Part shown: in pieces, positions 23,060-35,574 of the stretch
How the letters are laid out: each line of letters begins with the position of its first letter
Position numbering within the stretch: the first letter of the stretch is position 1
Assembly (NCBI GenBank): GCA_963921195.1
Contig: OY992536.1
Coordinates: 96,242,550 to 96,306,549, forward strand
Reading direction: 5' to 3'
Source: Pegoplata infirma
Taxonomy: Eukaryota > Arthropoda > Insecta > Diptera > Anthomyiidae
DNA length: 64,000 nt
Made by a program: the position numbers and the translations under genes
The notes under the pieces: generated by a model
Database searches by the model: none
Told to the model about the DNA's origin: nothing
The model's input: only the letters and a program-made list of their open reading frames with translations

Positions 23060-25410
23060 TCGGCCGATAAAAAACACACACAAAAACCAATTGAGTAAAA
23101 TTGGCTTATTTTTGTTGCCAATTGACCGATTTTACTGAATATCGGGCGAAATTTTTATGGGGGTCTAACAAGGGAAGTCTCTCCTAGTGTCAACGGATCC
23201 TTATCGAATTGGTTTTATTTTGTAGATCAGAAAAAATTAAGGGAACATAATTTTTTTTAGCGGCCCAAATTCATATTTAGGGGGTGAAAATGAGGGGGGA
23301 AGACAAGGCCATTTTTCAGTTTTTTTCGTTTATCTCCTATATTATGCAAAGAAACCTAGTCATGTTACATACCAAATGAAAGGTCTTTGGAAAACCTATC
23401 TGCGTGTGATAAGAACGTGTCCAAACATGCACAAATTTTCGTCAAATTGAGTAAAATACCAAAATTTTAGGACATTTTTGTTAATAAGTTTAAAACTATT
23501 ACTTTCTTTGGCCCGTTGTTAGCAACACGAGATAGGTATTTTGAATACCTTTAATCTGATACCACACATGCCTATATTAATTTTGTTTAAATAGGCGAAA
23601 ATCGTAAAAAACTGAAAAATTACAATTCTCCCCCATACAAATCGACCCCCCGCCCCCTAAAAATGTCGTGTCGAATTAATTTTCGTTCTTAACAACATAT
23701 CCAAATTTCATGAAGTTCGGAAGGTGACACCAAGAGTGGTCCAATCATATTCAGAATTAATACGGCCACCAAAGTGCACGTTTAACATAAACAAAGAAAA
23801 TTTTAATTAAATATTTCCTATTTTCATAAATTTTGAGAGATTTATGAGCATTTCGGGAAGGTAGTTTGTATTGAGACTACAAGAAAATCTGGTCCCATTC
23901 TTTTAAAATTTGGAATGGTGATTTTTGAATACAAAATTACGATTACTTGCCAAATTTGGACTGGATACCTATTGTAATACGGTTATTACACTCAAAAAAA
24001 AAGTTAACTAAAATCTGGGAAAATTAACTAAGTTTTGAGAAAAAGAGGGAATGATTTGGCTCCAAAGATTTTTTTTCTCGGTTTTAGTTCATAATTTTCC
24101 CAAAAATAAGGAAAACAAAGTTATTTAATTTTAAGCCAATTTTAACTAGAAAATGGGAAAAATTCTACTTCACATTTTAGAAAAAGATTCGGTCTAGACC
24201 CTGGACCCATGGGATCGGACCCCATTTAACTCGAGACCCCGTTGGGTCCTCTAAGGGTCCCCATAGATTTTGAACCAAAACTTGTGTCCGTTTCGCTCTA
24301 ACTTGCTTAGTTTTTGAGATACGGTAATAAGGGGCCTGATAGGGTCTTGAGAATCTTAAAAACCGGATAACTCAAAAACTATTAATCGGAGGGCTTTCGG
24401 GTATTTTGTTCTACAAGTCAAGAGCTACAAAAATGCCGTTGGACGTTTTCTCGTGTTGGCAGTATTTACCGAGATATATGTTTATATAAAATCTCGGGAA
24501 TTTCAAATTTTAGATCTAAAATTAGGGTCTTGAGACCCCGACAGATATGCAGAGCTAGGCTATTCCATATTTTTCTTTGTAGTCTTTCTTTTGAAAATTT
24601 CATCCGTTTCGCTCTATCTCGCTTAGTTTTCGAGATATCGCCATTTTGAATTTTTAACTATATTCTAAGAAGTTATTTACTAAATTCTCAGAAGTCATTA
24701 ACTAAATTCTAAGAAGTACACTTCCTCAATTCAAAGAAGAGAAATACGATGATGTTTTTTTTAGTAAATTTTAACTAAACTTGAAATAAATTGTTTTTTA
24801 AGAAATATGTCTTAAAAATAAAGATACGATTTTTAGATTTGTGGAAAATTTCTTTGGCAGTAAGAATTTTTTTCCTAATATTTAAAAAATCCATTTAAAG
24901 AAAACTTTGAACTAATTATAAGTAAATGAACTAAAATTTTTTCCTCAGAGTTAAGAAAATTTCTCATTTTTAAGTTAAATTTAACTAAATTTTAGGAAAA
25001 TTCATGATAAATTTTCAAAGACATTTTTTCCTTAAATTTAGTTATGTCTTTTTTTTTCAGTGTAGAGTCATTTAAGCCAAAGTCAAAGGGACCGTTTTTA
25101 TGGGGGCTAGGTCTAATGCTGGGCCAATTTTTTTCCAATTTCAATAGCGACCTACCTTGGGTCAAAAGAAGCTTAAATTTGTATTTTCAGACAAATCGTG
25201 GATTCGACGAGGATTCGTGCGAAAAAACTTATATGGACAGACGGACAGACAGACCAACGGACGGACATCGCTAAAACGACTCAAAAAGTTATTCTAATTG
25301 TAAGTCTATGGGTATACTTAATGTTAGGTCTAGGATCAATTTTTCGAGTAGTTACAAACATCAGAGCAAACTCATTATACCCTGTACCACAGAGTGGTAT
25401 ACATGACCAT
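23060..25410. repeat. Dispersed CCCTGTACCACAG repeat, copy 1, with MITE inside
   Basis: Matches 51570-52225 across ttgccaat...accgattta, ttaattaaatattt, ctattgtaatacggttatta, tgggggctaggtctaa, acggacatcgct and cattataccctgtaccacag. A 1074-bp MITE at 23989-25062 splits it at gttatTA; the other copy shows the intact site. The part 23160-23755 is longer than in copy 2. No coding sequence. Confidence 0.7.
23989..25062. mobile_element. CACTCAAAAA MITE with TA duplication and G/C-richer cargo
   Basis: Ends CACTCAAAAAAAAAGTTAAC and ...TTTTTTTTTCAGTG, with TA at 23987-23988 and 25063-25064. The empty site is seen at about 51898-51905. The middle (24180-24660) is less AT-rich and contains ttcgctcta-acttgcttagtttttgaga twice and ggataactcaaaaactatt; similar sequence is at 53260-54120. 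Related to the element at 36252-37227, which shares the arms but not this cargo. Confidence 0.8.
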
Positions 25411-25555
25411 ATTCGTGCCAAATTTCAGGAAACTAGCTATTTTATATACGACTGCATTGTTTAATCTACAGACGACGGACGGACATTCATAAAATGTGTT
25501 AGAATCGATCATGGATCAATAATATATTAAATACTTTATGGGGTTCCGACTTATA
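25411..25555. repeat. Fragment of the CAAGTAAGAG / GACG foldback family
   Basis: catattcgtgccaaatttca...ctagctattttat...gactgcat...gacggacggacattca matches 60908-60998 of the complete element, then jumps to a form of its taagacattctag/atcaataatatat/tttatggggt part. An internally deleted fragment joined directly to the CCCTGTACCACAG repeat. Confidence 0.65.
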
Positions 25556-26954
25556 TTTCAATGAATTGCGCACGAAATAAACAAGTGACAATTTTTGGTT
25601 CAAAATTTTTAATTGTTTTGCAAATATTTCTGGATCTTCTCGATGAAATTCAAATTTTAATCCAAGTTTTCTTTATTATTTCTGATCGCAGCGAGTCTTT
25701 GCAAAAAAAAGTCGATTTTTAAAGAGTGGTATAATAAGGCACCTACTTCACAAAACAGTGTCACCATCCCTGTTTTATTGCATTGATTTTATTTTCAATA
25801 AAAATGTATATAAATATCCAAGCATAAACTTTTAAATAAATATCTTGGGGGCTTCACGATATGTATTACGTACATCAACCAACCAACCATTCAAATCGAC
25901 CAATATTGTCACCCATAAAAATCTTTAAAGGTGCTACAACATAATTTTCAGTGTCTCAAAATTTGTTACACATATTTTTTTGTCGCTTTTTTAAAAAATT
26001 TTCCAACTTAAGATTTATGTTAAACAAATTTTAATGGGGAATCATTGGGGAAAATAATTTTAAAACAAAAAAAAATTATAAGGCCACATTAAAAATAAAA
26101 GCAAATCTATGGATGCTATAAGATTATAAATTAGAACTATGTTCAATTTTGAAAATAAAACACATTTGAAGGAAGAGAAACGAATATAATAATAATTTTC
26201 TTAAAATGAAAACAATGTATTTGGGAACAAGATGGGAAGATAATAAGGGGTTAACTTTAGAAGAAGAAAAATCCGCTATATGTCGAGTTTTAACCAAAAA
26301 TTCCGAATAACAAAATTAACAAATGAAATTTAAAAGGCTCTAACCAAATTGGGGTTGCCGCATTTGGAGATTATAATGAAATCTTCTGGCTCATTTCGGT
26401 AGAGGCGTCTAATTGTTTTTCATTCGATGGATTGCCAATTCAAATTTTTTATTGCTCTGTTATACAAATAGAATTAGTTTGATTTTCAAACTTTTAAAAT
26501 ATTTACCACCCTACTTCAAAAATACCACCTAGAATATGTCGTTCGTTTTAATTTTGTTTTTGTCTCAATTTTATTTTGGAAATGTGTGCCAAGTTTTTTA
26601 GGTTTCCAAAACAGTTGTTGTTTAAAATGTTTTTGTTTCGTTTTTTTTTTGGTGGCAATTTTTAATGATCAATCATCATGATTATTGAGATGATCTTAAT
26701 AATGATCTTAAAAGAGGCAGTATAGAAAAATAGATCGATTTGTATCGCTTCAATATAATGAGGTGGATCGTTGCGTTTTTGTCGGTCTTATTTTTTTTTG
26801 TGAACTGATATGTTGATCCATTCATTTGACATGATTTAGTGTTAGCATGTTGTTTGCAAATGAGTTTGAGATATTTTTAGATTTTCTGTTTTTGTTTTTT
26901 TTTTTCTGGTCGACACTTAAGAAAATTTTCTTTTAACCCTCTAGTGTGATATTT
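25556..26954. other. AT-rich stretch without assignable feature
   Basis: Low-complexity A/T runs with several short unique stretches (for example 26220-26420). No ends, inverted repeats or reading frames that I can support. Confidence 0.4.
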
Positions 26955-29280
26955 TATAATTGGGGAATAATTGTACTTTTGGAATGGAGGATACTTCGGT
27001 GGAAAAAACATTCTGGAAAAAATCCGTTTTTAAGGGACGTAAAGGGGGGAAAAGTGTATGTGGTACTTTTTACATATCCTGAAATAACTTGAAATTGGGA
27101 ATATGGGATACTTCGGTAAAAAATAACCCAGAAAAAGTACTTTTTGAAAATTCCGTTTCGTTTGGTATCCTAAAACAATAATCCTAGACAATTGAAATTT
27201 GGAATGTAGGTTTCTTCGGTAAAAAAAAAACATTCTGGAAGGAGTACTTTTCCAAATTCCGTGTACTAAAAAAGTTTACTTCCGAAGCCTTTTATATTTC
27301 CTGACATATTGGTTCTTGAAATTTATAATGTAGGATTCTTCGGAAAAGAAAAAAGTACTTTTTGGAAATTCCTTTTTTTAGCGAGGTTAAAAAGTGCACT
27401 TTTGGTACATTAAATACATATTTGCTGAAATATTGATCCTAGATAATTAAAATTTGGAATATAGGATCCTCCGGTAAAAAAAAAAAAAGTTCTGGAAAAG
27501 TACTATTTGGAAATACTCTTGGCGTTTTTAATATTTTCTGGTCCTATTGACTTAACATTTTGAATGTATGAGCTTTCGGTGAAGAAATCATTCTGGAAAA
27601 AATACTTTTTAGAAATTCCGTTTCAAACGGGGTCATAAAATGTACTTATGGTACTTTTTTTACTTAATAATGGTCTTAGAAGATTGAATTTTGGTTCCTT
27701 CGGTGAAAAAAGTGTACCTCCTTCTGGTACTATTTATATTTCCTTAAATAATGATCCTTAACATTGCAATTGAATGCAGTGCCCGATTTCTGTAACTATG
27801 CGAGAAGTTTTCGCATCAAAAAAAATAAATAAATATTAGAGTCATCTTATACTTAACAGAGTGATTTAAAAAAATAGCTTTGCGTTTTTTTTTTGTATTC
27901 GATGTTTTTTACATTAGGGTAATTCCAAAAATTTTCGCCCACTGTTCGGAAACATGCCTTTGGACGCCACTGAGAATTTGGCTCATAGATATCAACGTTT
28001 ATATGAGATATGTTGCATTTTTGGATTTTTAAAATTTGCTGTAGTTTTCAAATTATCGCGGGTCAAAGTTCGACTTTTTTAGCAAAAGTCAGAAAAATAC
28101 ATGACGTTTAAAGTGCTCTAACTTTTTAACTAGTAATCCGATTATCACAAGTAATGGCTCATATGAAAGCTTAATTCTTCTTCTTTAGGAAATATTTTCA
28201 AAAGCATACGGTTTTTTTTTCAGAAGTGTTGCAAAAATTCAAAAACATTGTTTTTTTGCGAATATTTAAAAAAACACCTCTTCGATTTTTTTAAAAAAAA
28301 GTTTGGTGATAAACAATACTGTTTTGTACAACATGTCCAAAATTCAGAGTGGGATCCCAATGGGATCAAAAAATATTCTGGTTTTAGTACGAAGTTCTTA
28401 AATTTTACCTTAGAAAATTAAAATTTTATGTTTCTTCAATATAAAAATTTAAATTTTCAAAGAAAATTATACTAATAAAATTTTGAAAAACATTCAAAAC
28501 ATTAGAAATTTAAATTTTCTAAGGGAAAAATATGAGAACATCGTACTTAAAACAGAATAGTTTTTGATCCCATGGAGATCCCACTCTGAATTTTGAATAT
28601 GTTATACAAAACATTGTTATTTTTCACCAGAATTTTTTTAAAAACAATCGAAAATGTGTTTTTTTAAATATTCGAAAAGAAAAAATGTTTTTGCATTTTT
28701 GCATCATTTCTGTAAAAAAAAAACTGTGTTATTTAAAAAATATTTTCTAAAAGAAGAACCCCAGCTTTCACATGAGCCTAAATTTGTGAAAATCGGGTCA
28801 TTGGTTAAGAAGTTACAGCTCTTTAAACGTGATATATTTTTCTTACTTTTGCTTAAAAAGTCAATCTTTGACCCGCTATAATTCGTTAAATACACCAAAT
28901 GTAAAAAAACGATATATGGTATATATATCATATTTATGAGGGCTATCTATGTGTCAAGGTTCAAATTAATCTGAGACACCATTTCCAAAAATGACTAAAA
29001 TTTTAGCTAAATTTTCTGGAATGGCCCATTAGCAATATTGTAAAATATATTGCTAAATGACTACAATAATGTTTTATTTTTCTCGATGCGAAAACTTTTC
29101 GCATAGTTACAGAAACTGGGCACAGGATTCATTACTGAAAAAACATTCTAGAAAAAGTACTTTTTGAAAATTTCGACTTTAAGGGTCGTAAAAGTGATAA
29201 AAAATTGTACATTTGGTACTTTTTATATTTTCTGAATTAATGGTGCAGAAACTTGATATTATGAATCTATTATCATCCAG
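26955..29280. repeat. Degenerate tandem repeat of about 115 bp, split by an insertion
   Basis: About eight diverged units at 26955-27776 and one or two more at 29126-29270. Each has ggaatgtaggattcttcggt, then aacattctggaaaaagtact, then ttttggaaattccgttt, then a tactttttatatttcctgaa block. A 1343-bp element (27780-29122) interrupts it. No function is evident. Confidence 0.75.
27780..29122. mobile_element. 1.3-kb foldback with TGCCCGATTTCTGTAAC ends
   Basis: Inverted ends TGCCCGATTTCTGTAACTAT and the complement of TGCCCAGTTTCTGTAACTAT, extending through the GCGAAAAC stem. CAG lies on both sides (27777-27779, 29123-29125), a possible 3-bp duplication. The interior is itself a long imperfect palindrome centred near 28470, with ccaaaattcagagtgggatc (28339) and its complement near 28600 as clear partners. 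No coding potential. Confidence 0.75.
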
Positions 29281-29483
29281 CAAATATAAAAAAAAAAAAA
29301 ATTATGAAAAATTAAAATTTAAGTGGAATTTGGTCTTTTTTTAACTATATTTACGATTCGTTCAACTGTTGACAAGTGTGGACGTGTTTTAATTTATCTC
29401 CGTGCTATTAATTGAATTTTTGAAATTGTTCGTAATAGGTATTTTTGTAATATTTTCATGACCACATCCAGGAAAATGAAAAT

Positions 29484-30875
29484 ATGGACACAAATGATAC
29501 CGATTTAATTCGAGGCTCTGCCTCACCGACTGGTGCTGGTCCTAGCACTGGTCTTAGGGTTGCGACCTTGAAGTCCGACCTTGATTCTGGTAGGGGTGCT
29601 CAGCCTAATATTGGTGGTAAAAAGAAAAAGAAACTTAAACCATCAAAGGTCAGGCACAACCAGAGACGGCTTTGTTTGAAAATAATTAACAGACTAAGCC
29701 AACTTGATGGAACGAAGCTCTCCGAACGTGAGAGGGCGTCGCTATCATGGGCGAAAGGAGTCATTGAAGAACAGGACAAACTTTCGGCAATGCGCACATC
29801 TGAAAAACAGAGCGCTGTTTCGGCCGCGTCATCGAAGTCTGGTAAAAGGTTTCGCTCGCCCGACGAGAAACCTTTACCTAAGAGATCTAAGGTGACCGGC
29901 AACGTCTGGACTTAGTCTTTTAGTAAAGTGGTGAAAGGCAACTTCGTTAGGGCTGTGATAAACAGGCAAAATGGGGATTGTAGTATTCCAAGGGACAAGT
30001 GGAGTTTAGTTGAAACTAAACTAAATGAAATCTACTTTAGGCTCCTTGATTTTCTCCCTACTACTGTCAACGCAGGTTGGTATCAGGGGCGAGTAAAACT
30101 CGTTGCTTTTGGGAACGAAAGATCCGCAGCCGTATTTAAGGTTGCCATTAGCCAAGTGGGAGAGTTATGGCCTGGAGCCAGACTGGACGTTGTGGAAAAA
30201 CATGATATCCCCTCGCAACCCATAGCTCATGCATGGATTCCAATGGCTACAAGTGACACTGCGGTTATTCTAAAGATGATGAAAGTCTGCAATCCTGACC
30301 TTCCAACTCAGAATTGGCAAATTGCCTGATTGGGTGAGATGGAGGGCGCTCGTCGTCAAGCAGTGGTCTTGGTTAATGAAGAATCGCTTCCGCTTTTAGC
30401 CAGGACTGACGGCATTATTAGATTTGGCTTTTTTCATATAAGAGTCAATGTCTACAAGGGCGACCAGAAGCCTATTTTGGACGCAGACAAGCCAGTGGCA
30501 GAGTCGGCTGGGGAGGAGAATCTGGAAAAGGTTGATATTCAGCTGAACGATTCTAGGCTGATGGGAGATGCATCTGGCATTTTCGAAACCGAATCTGGTA
30601 ACGAATGCGACCTCTGTGATGGCACGGAGGATATAGCTGATGACACGATGGGTGACATTCAGGACGAGGCCCATGCAGTGAGGAATTCGGAGAGTTCTGT
30701 TACCTCCGATTCAGAACAGATGGGACACACATCTGGCTTATTCGAAACTGAATCTGGGGACGAATGCGACCTCTATGATAACGTGGAGGATGAAGCCAAT
30801 AACACGGTGGTGGAAAGGATGGTGGAAAAAAAGCAAGATGTTGCGGTTCCTACAAATAAACCTCCATCACTGTAA
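29484..30875 (+). pseudogene. Non-LTR retrotransposon ORF1 (nucleic-acid-binding protein), two nonsense codons
   Basis: A single frame of about 463 codons interrupted only by TAG at 29913 and TGA at 30327. Expected role: a chaperone that coats the element RNA. The N-terminal part is basic and low-complexity (KKKKKLKPSKVRHNQRR near residue 47). The middle (about 29930-30470, across the second stop) aligns with ORF1 of the copy at 39608-41145: GRVKLVAFGN, LWPGARLDVV, AHAWIP, ESLPLLARTDGIIRFGF. This resembles the insect domain DUF4780, by recollection. An acidic C-terminal tail has two similar FETESG(N/D)ECDL repeats. It overlaps ORF2 by 38 bp. The start ATG at 29484 is the first in frame after the 5' UTR. 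Confidence 0.82.
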
Positions 30876-33800
30876 GGCAGCCTCAGTTGCACTCTTGCTG
30901 CGCCTGACGGCAGGAGCAGTTGACTTGGTTTTTATCCAAGAGCCCTGGGTGCGGGGTGGCAGGGTTTGCGGATTGAAGACCCCTGGGTTTAAGTTGATGG
31001 TTGCCAAAGGTGAGGGCTCACCAAGAGCCTGCATCTTGGCGAAAAATGGCTTAAATATATTCTTTTTATCAACTTTTAGTGATATGGATGTTACAGCGGC
31101 TAGCTTAGAGCTTCATGGGAAGTCTATTTGGCTCGCCTCTGCGTATTTTCCTAATCCGGGGTCAATACCCCCGGAGAAGGTTGTCGGTCTAATTCGGGAG
31201 TCTGAATCTAGGGGACACCAGTTAGTAGTGTGTTGTGATGCTAATGCACATCATTCGATATGATAGAGCCGAATCACTTTTGGAGTTTTTGTTAAGCACT
31301 AACCTGTATATTTGTAACAAAGGTGGTGAACCTACTTTCGTTACAAGTACGCGGCAAGAGGTTCTTGACGTAACACTTGTATCAGATACATTGTCTGATA
31401 GAATTGATGACTAGAGAGTTTTGGAAGAGCATTCTTTCTCAGATCATCGCTACATTGAGTTTTTACTCAGGGAGGGTGCCCGGGTTGAGACAGTCTCTAG
31501 AAATCTGAGGAGAACAAACTGGGTGAAATATAGGGAGACTTTTTCTTTGCTTTTGGATGAAGTACCCTTATCTGAACCGCATAGTTTGGCGGAAATTGAC
31601 TGTCTGGTTGACCATATAACAAATGTTTGTAATAGGTGCCTGGATGCGTCTTGCCCTTCTGCAAAGCCTAGAGGGAAAAAAAAGCCACCTTGGTGGTCAA
31701 ATGAGTTGCAGACGAGCAGAGATTCCTGCAGAAAGCTCTTTAATAAGGCGAAATTTTCAAGAGCGGACGAGGACTGGTCTGGATACAGGCTGCAACTTAA
31801 GAGTTATAAAAAGATGATCAGAAATGCAAAATGTGATTCTTGGAAAAACTTCTGTGGAAACATAGAAGACGTTTCTGAGGCATCCAGGCTGCGCAAGGTT
31901 CTGGCTTCTTCTCCTTGCACCCTGGGATACCTGAAAGATCCTAATGGGGTGTGGTCTTCCTCCAGTGGAGAGTCGCTGGATCTCCTTTTAAACACGCATT
32001 TTCCGGGCAATTCAATGACGCCGTTTCAAGCTTTGGAACGTTCTGACGCCCAAGCATCTGAAATTGCTTCGGAAATACTAAATATGCCAACATTAATCTG
32101 GGCGATAAAAAGCTTCAGGCCCTATAAATCCCCGGGACCTGATGGTATAATCCCGGCTGAGTTGCAGCAAGTGTCGGACTATATAGCCCCGTTGCTGTAT
32201 AATCTATACACAGCATGCATCAACTGGTCGTATATTCCTTTAAAATGGAGGGATACCAGAGTCGTATTTATCCCGAAGGCTGGGAAAAGTTCCCAAACAG
32301 CTCCGAAGGATTTCAGACCAATTAGTCTGTCTTCTTTTTTGTTACAGACAATGGAACGAATGATAGACTCATATTTGCGTAGAGTGATTGACCCGAGGTT
32401 GCTTTCGACAAAGCAACATGCATACAGCAAGGGACGATCAACAGAAACGGCTCTTCATGAGCTCGTTGGTACCATCGAGAGATCGCTTTCGGTAAAGGAG
32501 TACACTATGGTGGCCTTTCTTGACATTGAGGGGGCTTTTAATAATGTCATCCCAGAATCGATAATATTGGCATTGTCTGGTCTGGGAGTAAAGCGTGAAA
32601 TCGTTTTAATGGTGGAAAGCCTACTTGCCAGTAGACGTATAACGTCTGAATTGGGAGCTTCCGTCATATCTCGATTTGTCAATAGGGGCACACCACAAGG
32701 AGGTGTTCTTTCGCCGCTTCTTTGGAACCTGGCACTGAATTCAATGCTACTATCTCTAGAAGCACGTGGTTGTCATGTTGTCGCATATGCTGACGATGTC
32801 GCGATAGCGGTAAAGGGGAAGCATCTGCCAACATTGCGGGACATTCTTCAGGGTTCTCTGAAAGATCTGTCTAAATGGGCAAGAGACTGTGGTCTAGGAG
32901 TTAATCCTAGTAAAACAGAGCTTGTTTTATTTACAAGGAAAAATAAGATTCCTGCTTTTAATCCTATTTCTCTGGACGGTACTGAAATCACCTTCTCAGA
33001 TGGAGCCAAGTATCTTGGAGTATTTCTAGATAGGAAGCTGAATTTCAAGCGTAATATTGAGTAACGGGTGAGAAAAGCAACGATTGCTTTGTATTCCTGT
33101 AAAAGGGCCATTGGAAAACGATGGGGTTTTAGCCCTCAAGTCGTTCATTGGATCTATACAGCAGTGGTGCGTCCAATTTTGCTGTATGGAATCATTGTCT
33201 GGTGGCCTGCTTTAGAAACAAAAGCGAACTGTGTCTTTATGACTAAGGTACAGAGAATGGCGTCAATGTGCATCACTGGTGCTCTTCGTACTACAGCTAC
33301 GGCTGCATTAGAAATCCTCCTTCACCTGATACCCTTGGACATATTGGGTAGGCAGTATGCAGCTGCGTCGGCAATTCGACTTAATAGCACGCTGCAATGG
33401 AGGAGCAGCGATTGTGGCCATAGCGCGATCTTGAAAAAGATAACAATACCACAAAATGTGGATTGTGCTCCCTCTTTGAGCCTCTTTGAGTGCCACTATG
33501 ATACCATCCAGGGAGTCTTGGATGGGGGATACTCCGGGAAGTGGAGCTAACATAAATTTTTACACAGATGGATCGAGGCTGCACGAACAAGTGGGCTTTG
33601 GGGTCTATTCGGAAGAGCTTGGATTGAGCCTGGCTCGTAGATTGCCAGATCATTGCAGTGTTTACCAGGCAGAGATGTTGGCAATAAAGGAAGTGGCTGA
33701 CTGGTTGAGCTGCAATGTCTTGTCTACAACCGCAGTCAACATCTATACTGACAGTCAAGCCGCGGTCAAGTCATGGATTCAATGTTTCTGAAAACAAGAT

Positions 33801-34402
33801 CTGCCCTTAACTGCCGCACGTCTTTAGATGAGATGGCCAAGCAGTTTAACATACGACTCATATGGGTCCCAGGGCACAGAGACATTCCAGGGAATTGCAA
33901 AGCCGATGAGCTTGCAAGACTAGGAACTACCTTACAGGTTCCAACAGAATTGGAATGTGTTGGTATGCCTCTAGAAACTTGCAAGCAAAACCTACGGCTT
34001 TGTTCTGCGACGGAGACTAATCAAAGATGGGAAAATGGATGGACGTAAGAGACAACACGACTGATTTGGCCTTCTCTTAATCAGGGGCGCACAAGTGAGC
34101 TGATATCGCTTCCAAGAGGAGAGATTTCGACGGTGGTTTCTATAATTACCGGACACTGTCTTATAGGGAAGCACGCAGAGCGGTTAAATGTGCCGTCGAA
34201 TGACTTTTGCCGAAGTTGCATGGATGAAGAGGAGTTGGAAACTATCGAACACTTTATTTGCCATTGCCCGGCACTTTCTGGTCAGCGACTTGCTTCACTG
34301 GGATCTAGGGAGCTGTACGATCTTTCTGATTTGTCGGATGTCAAAATTCAACATCTAAGGAGTTTCATAAGAAGCTCAAACTGGTTTAACGACAGGGACT
34401 AG
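30838..34402 (+). pseudogene. Non-LTR retrotransposon ORF2: endonuclease, reverse transcriptase, RNase H, Zn knuckle
   Basis: Start chosen at MLRFLQINLHH, inside the end of ORF1. Endonuclease: QINLHHCKA, FIQEPWV, CCDANAHH, SFSDH. RT (about 32100-33060): YKSPGPDGIIPAELQ, DFRPISL, AFLDIEGAFNN, GTPQGGVLSPLLWN, YADDVAIA, YLGVFLD. RNase H: YTDGS, QAEMLA, TDSQAA, GNCKADELAR. C-terminus CRSC...EHFICHCPAL. Lesions: frameshift or deletion at about 31260 (the WGS after HH is lost), TAG 31412 in place of Trp, TAA 33062, frameshift at 33486-33550, frameshift near 33775, TAA 34046. RT and RNase H active-site residues survive, so decay is recent or scattered. About 1190 codons in all, usual for the group. 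Confidence 0.88.
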
Positions 34403-34514
34403 TAGGGAAACCTATTACGATCCCGTGGTATCACAATGGACCTCAGAGTCTACGTGTGTTGACGTAAAACGTCAGCAGCCACTTACAACCTAACCTAACC
34501 TAACTATATTTACG
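34403..34514 (+). other. Retrotransposon 3' UTR, CCTAA tail and target duplication
   Basis: About 85 bp of 3' UTR, then (ta)caacctaacctaacctaacc, then the right copy of the 14-bp duplication (34501-34514). The tail resembles arthropod telomere repeat TTAGG, but here it is the simple-repeat 3' end of the element: it stops exactly at the duplication. Confidence 0.8.
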
Positions 34515-34912
34515 TGTAAGATCCCCCACCAGAAATAACATCCAAGAGAAGGACATATTTAAAAACTTAAAATTTTATGGTACAAATGGTACTTTTTTAG
34601 ATCTTTAAGATAAAATTTTTATTTTTTTAACGCATATTATACGGAAAGGAATGAAACTTACTTCACTCAAAATATTTCCCTCTCAAATTTATATGGTAAT
34701 CTTGTTAAAAGGGCACGAAATTTTTAGTATCATTTTTAACCGGAACGTGCCAGCGAAGTTATTTACATTTTTTTGTTTTAATTATTTTTTCCACAATTAA
34801 ATTAAACTAAGACTCCGTAGGCAAATTTCTTATCGGGACTCTAATCCTAATCCTTATACCTTCCGGTACTTAACACAGCTGGTAACGAAGTTCCGGGGGG
34901 CGTGCTTGTCAT
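34515..34912. other. Unassigned DNA between elements
   Basis: AT-rich, no ends or frames recognised. The last bases (cgtgcttgtcat) may belong to the foldback that resumes at 37595. Confidence 0.35.
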
Positions 34913-35574
34913 ATATGGGCAAGGCCACGAAAAATGAAACCACATAGATTTTTTTTTTCTGTCACAAAGCCCAAAATATTTTTTACATTTCAAATGTCAA
35001 ATATGTATAGAATATGGCATCACTGTATGCCAGTCCAAAATTTGTGTCTGCTTTGACATTTTACATTCTTTTCATAAGTGGCACGTGCAAGGCGTAGTTG
35101 GAAAATATATCAATGTCGGCGAAAAAGGTAAATTTTGTTGTTATTTTTTTATGCTTTAGACAGATGATTACTTTTTTTGGATAGAATATAAATCAAACTA
35201 TTGATGAGCAAGCAAATTTGTGTACAAATCTTGGCTTTTGGACCAATTAGGGCTTAAAGTAATCAGCCGCAAATAAATGGTGACGTTACTGACAAATTTT
35301 TATAAAATGTTTTTTTATGCATTAACTAATTAGAAAAGAGGTTGGATGAGCTGATTTTTTTTAGTATTTTTGAAGTACTTTCATAATTGATGCTTAAATG
35401 AAGCATTATTTGCATATAGCAGGGTATTTTTGCAAAATAAGATTGTGTGACGTTACTGACGGATTTTTTTATTTTTGTTTTTTTTTTAATAATTTGGTAT
35501 TTAATTGCATCTTAAACTCCTCTACTATGATTTTTTCGCCGTTTAGGGTCCCTCTATGCTTAAATAAAGCATTA

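Larger units (their letters stand above)
29356..34500 (+). mobile_element. Full-length LOA/R1-like non-LTR retrotransposon (copy 1)
   Basis: 5145 bp, inserted by target-primed reverse transcription. Perfect 14-bp target duplication TAACTATATTTACG at 29342-29355 and 34501-34514. A short 5' UTR (29356-29483) precedes ORF1 and ORF2 (endonuclease, reverse transcriptase, RNase H, CCHC-like C-terminus). The 3' UTR ends in AACCTAACCTAACC. Clade: ORF order, RNase H and RT motifs fit LOA best, R1 next; not proven. All lesions are point changes or small indels after a complete insertion. Confidence 0.88.

Noticed and set aside
34486..34500. CCTAACCTAACC as a telomere or interstitial telomere repeat
   Set aside because: It ends exactly at the retrotransposon target duplication, so it is the element's 3' tail; only about three units are present.
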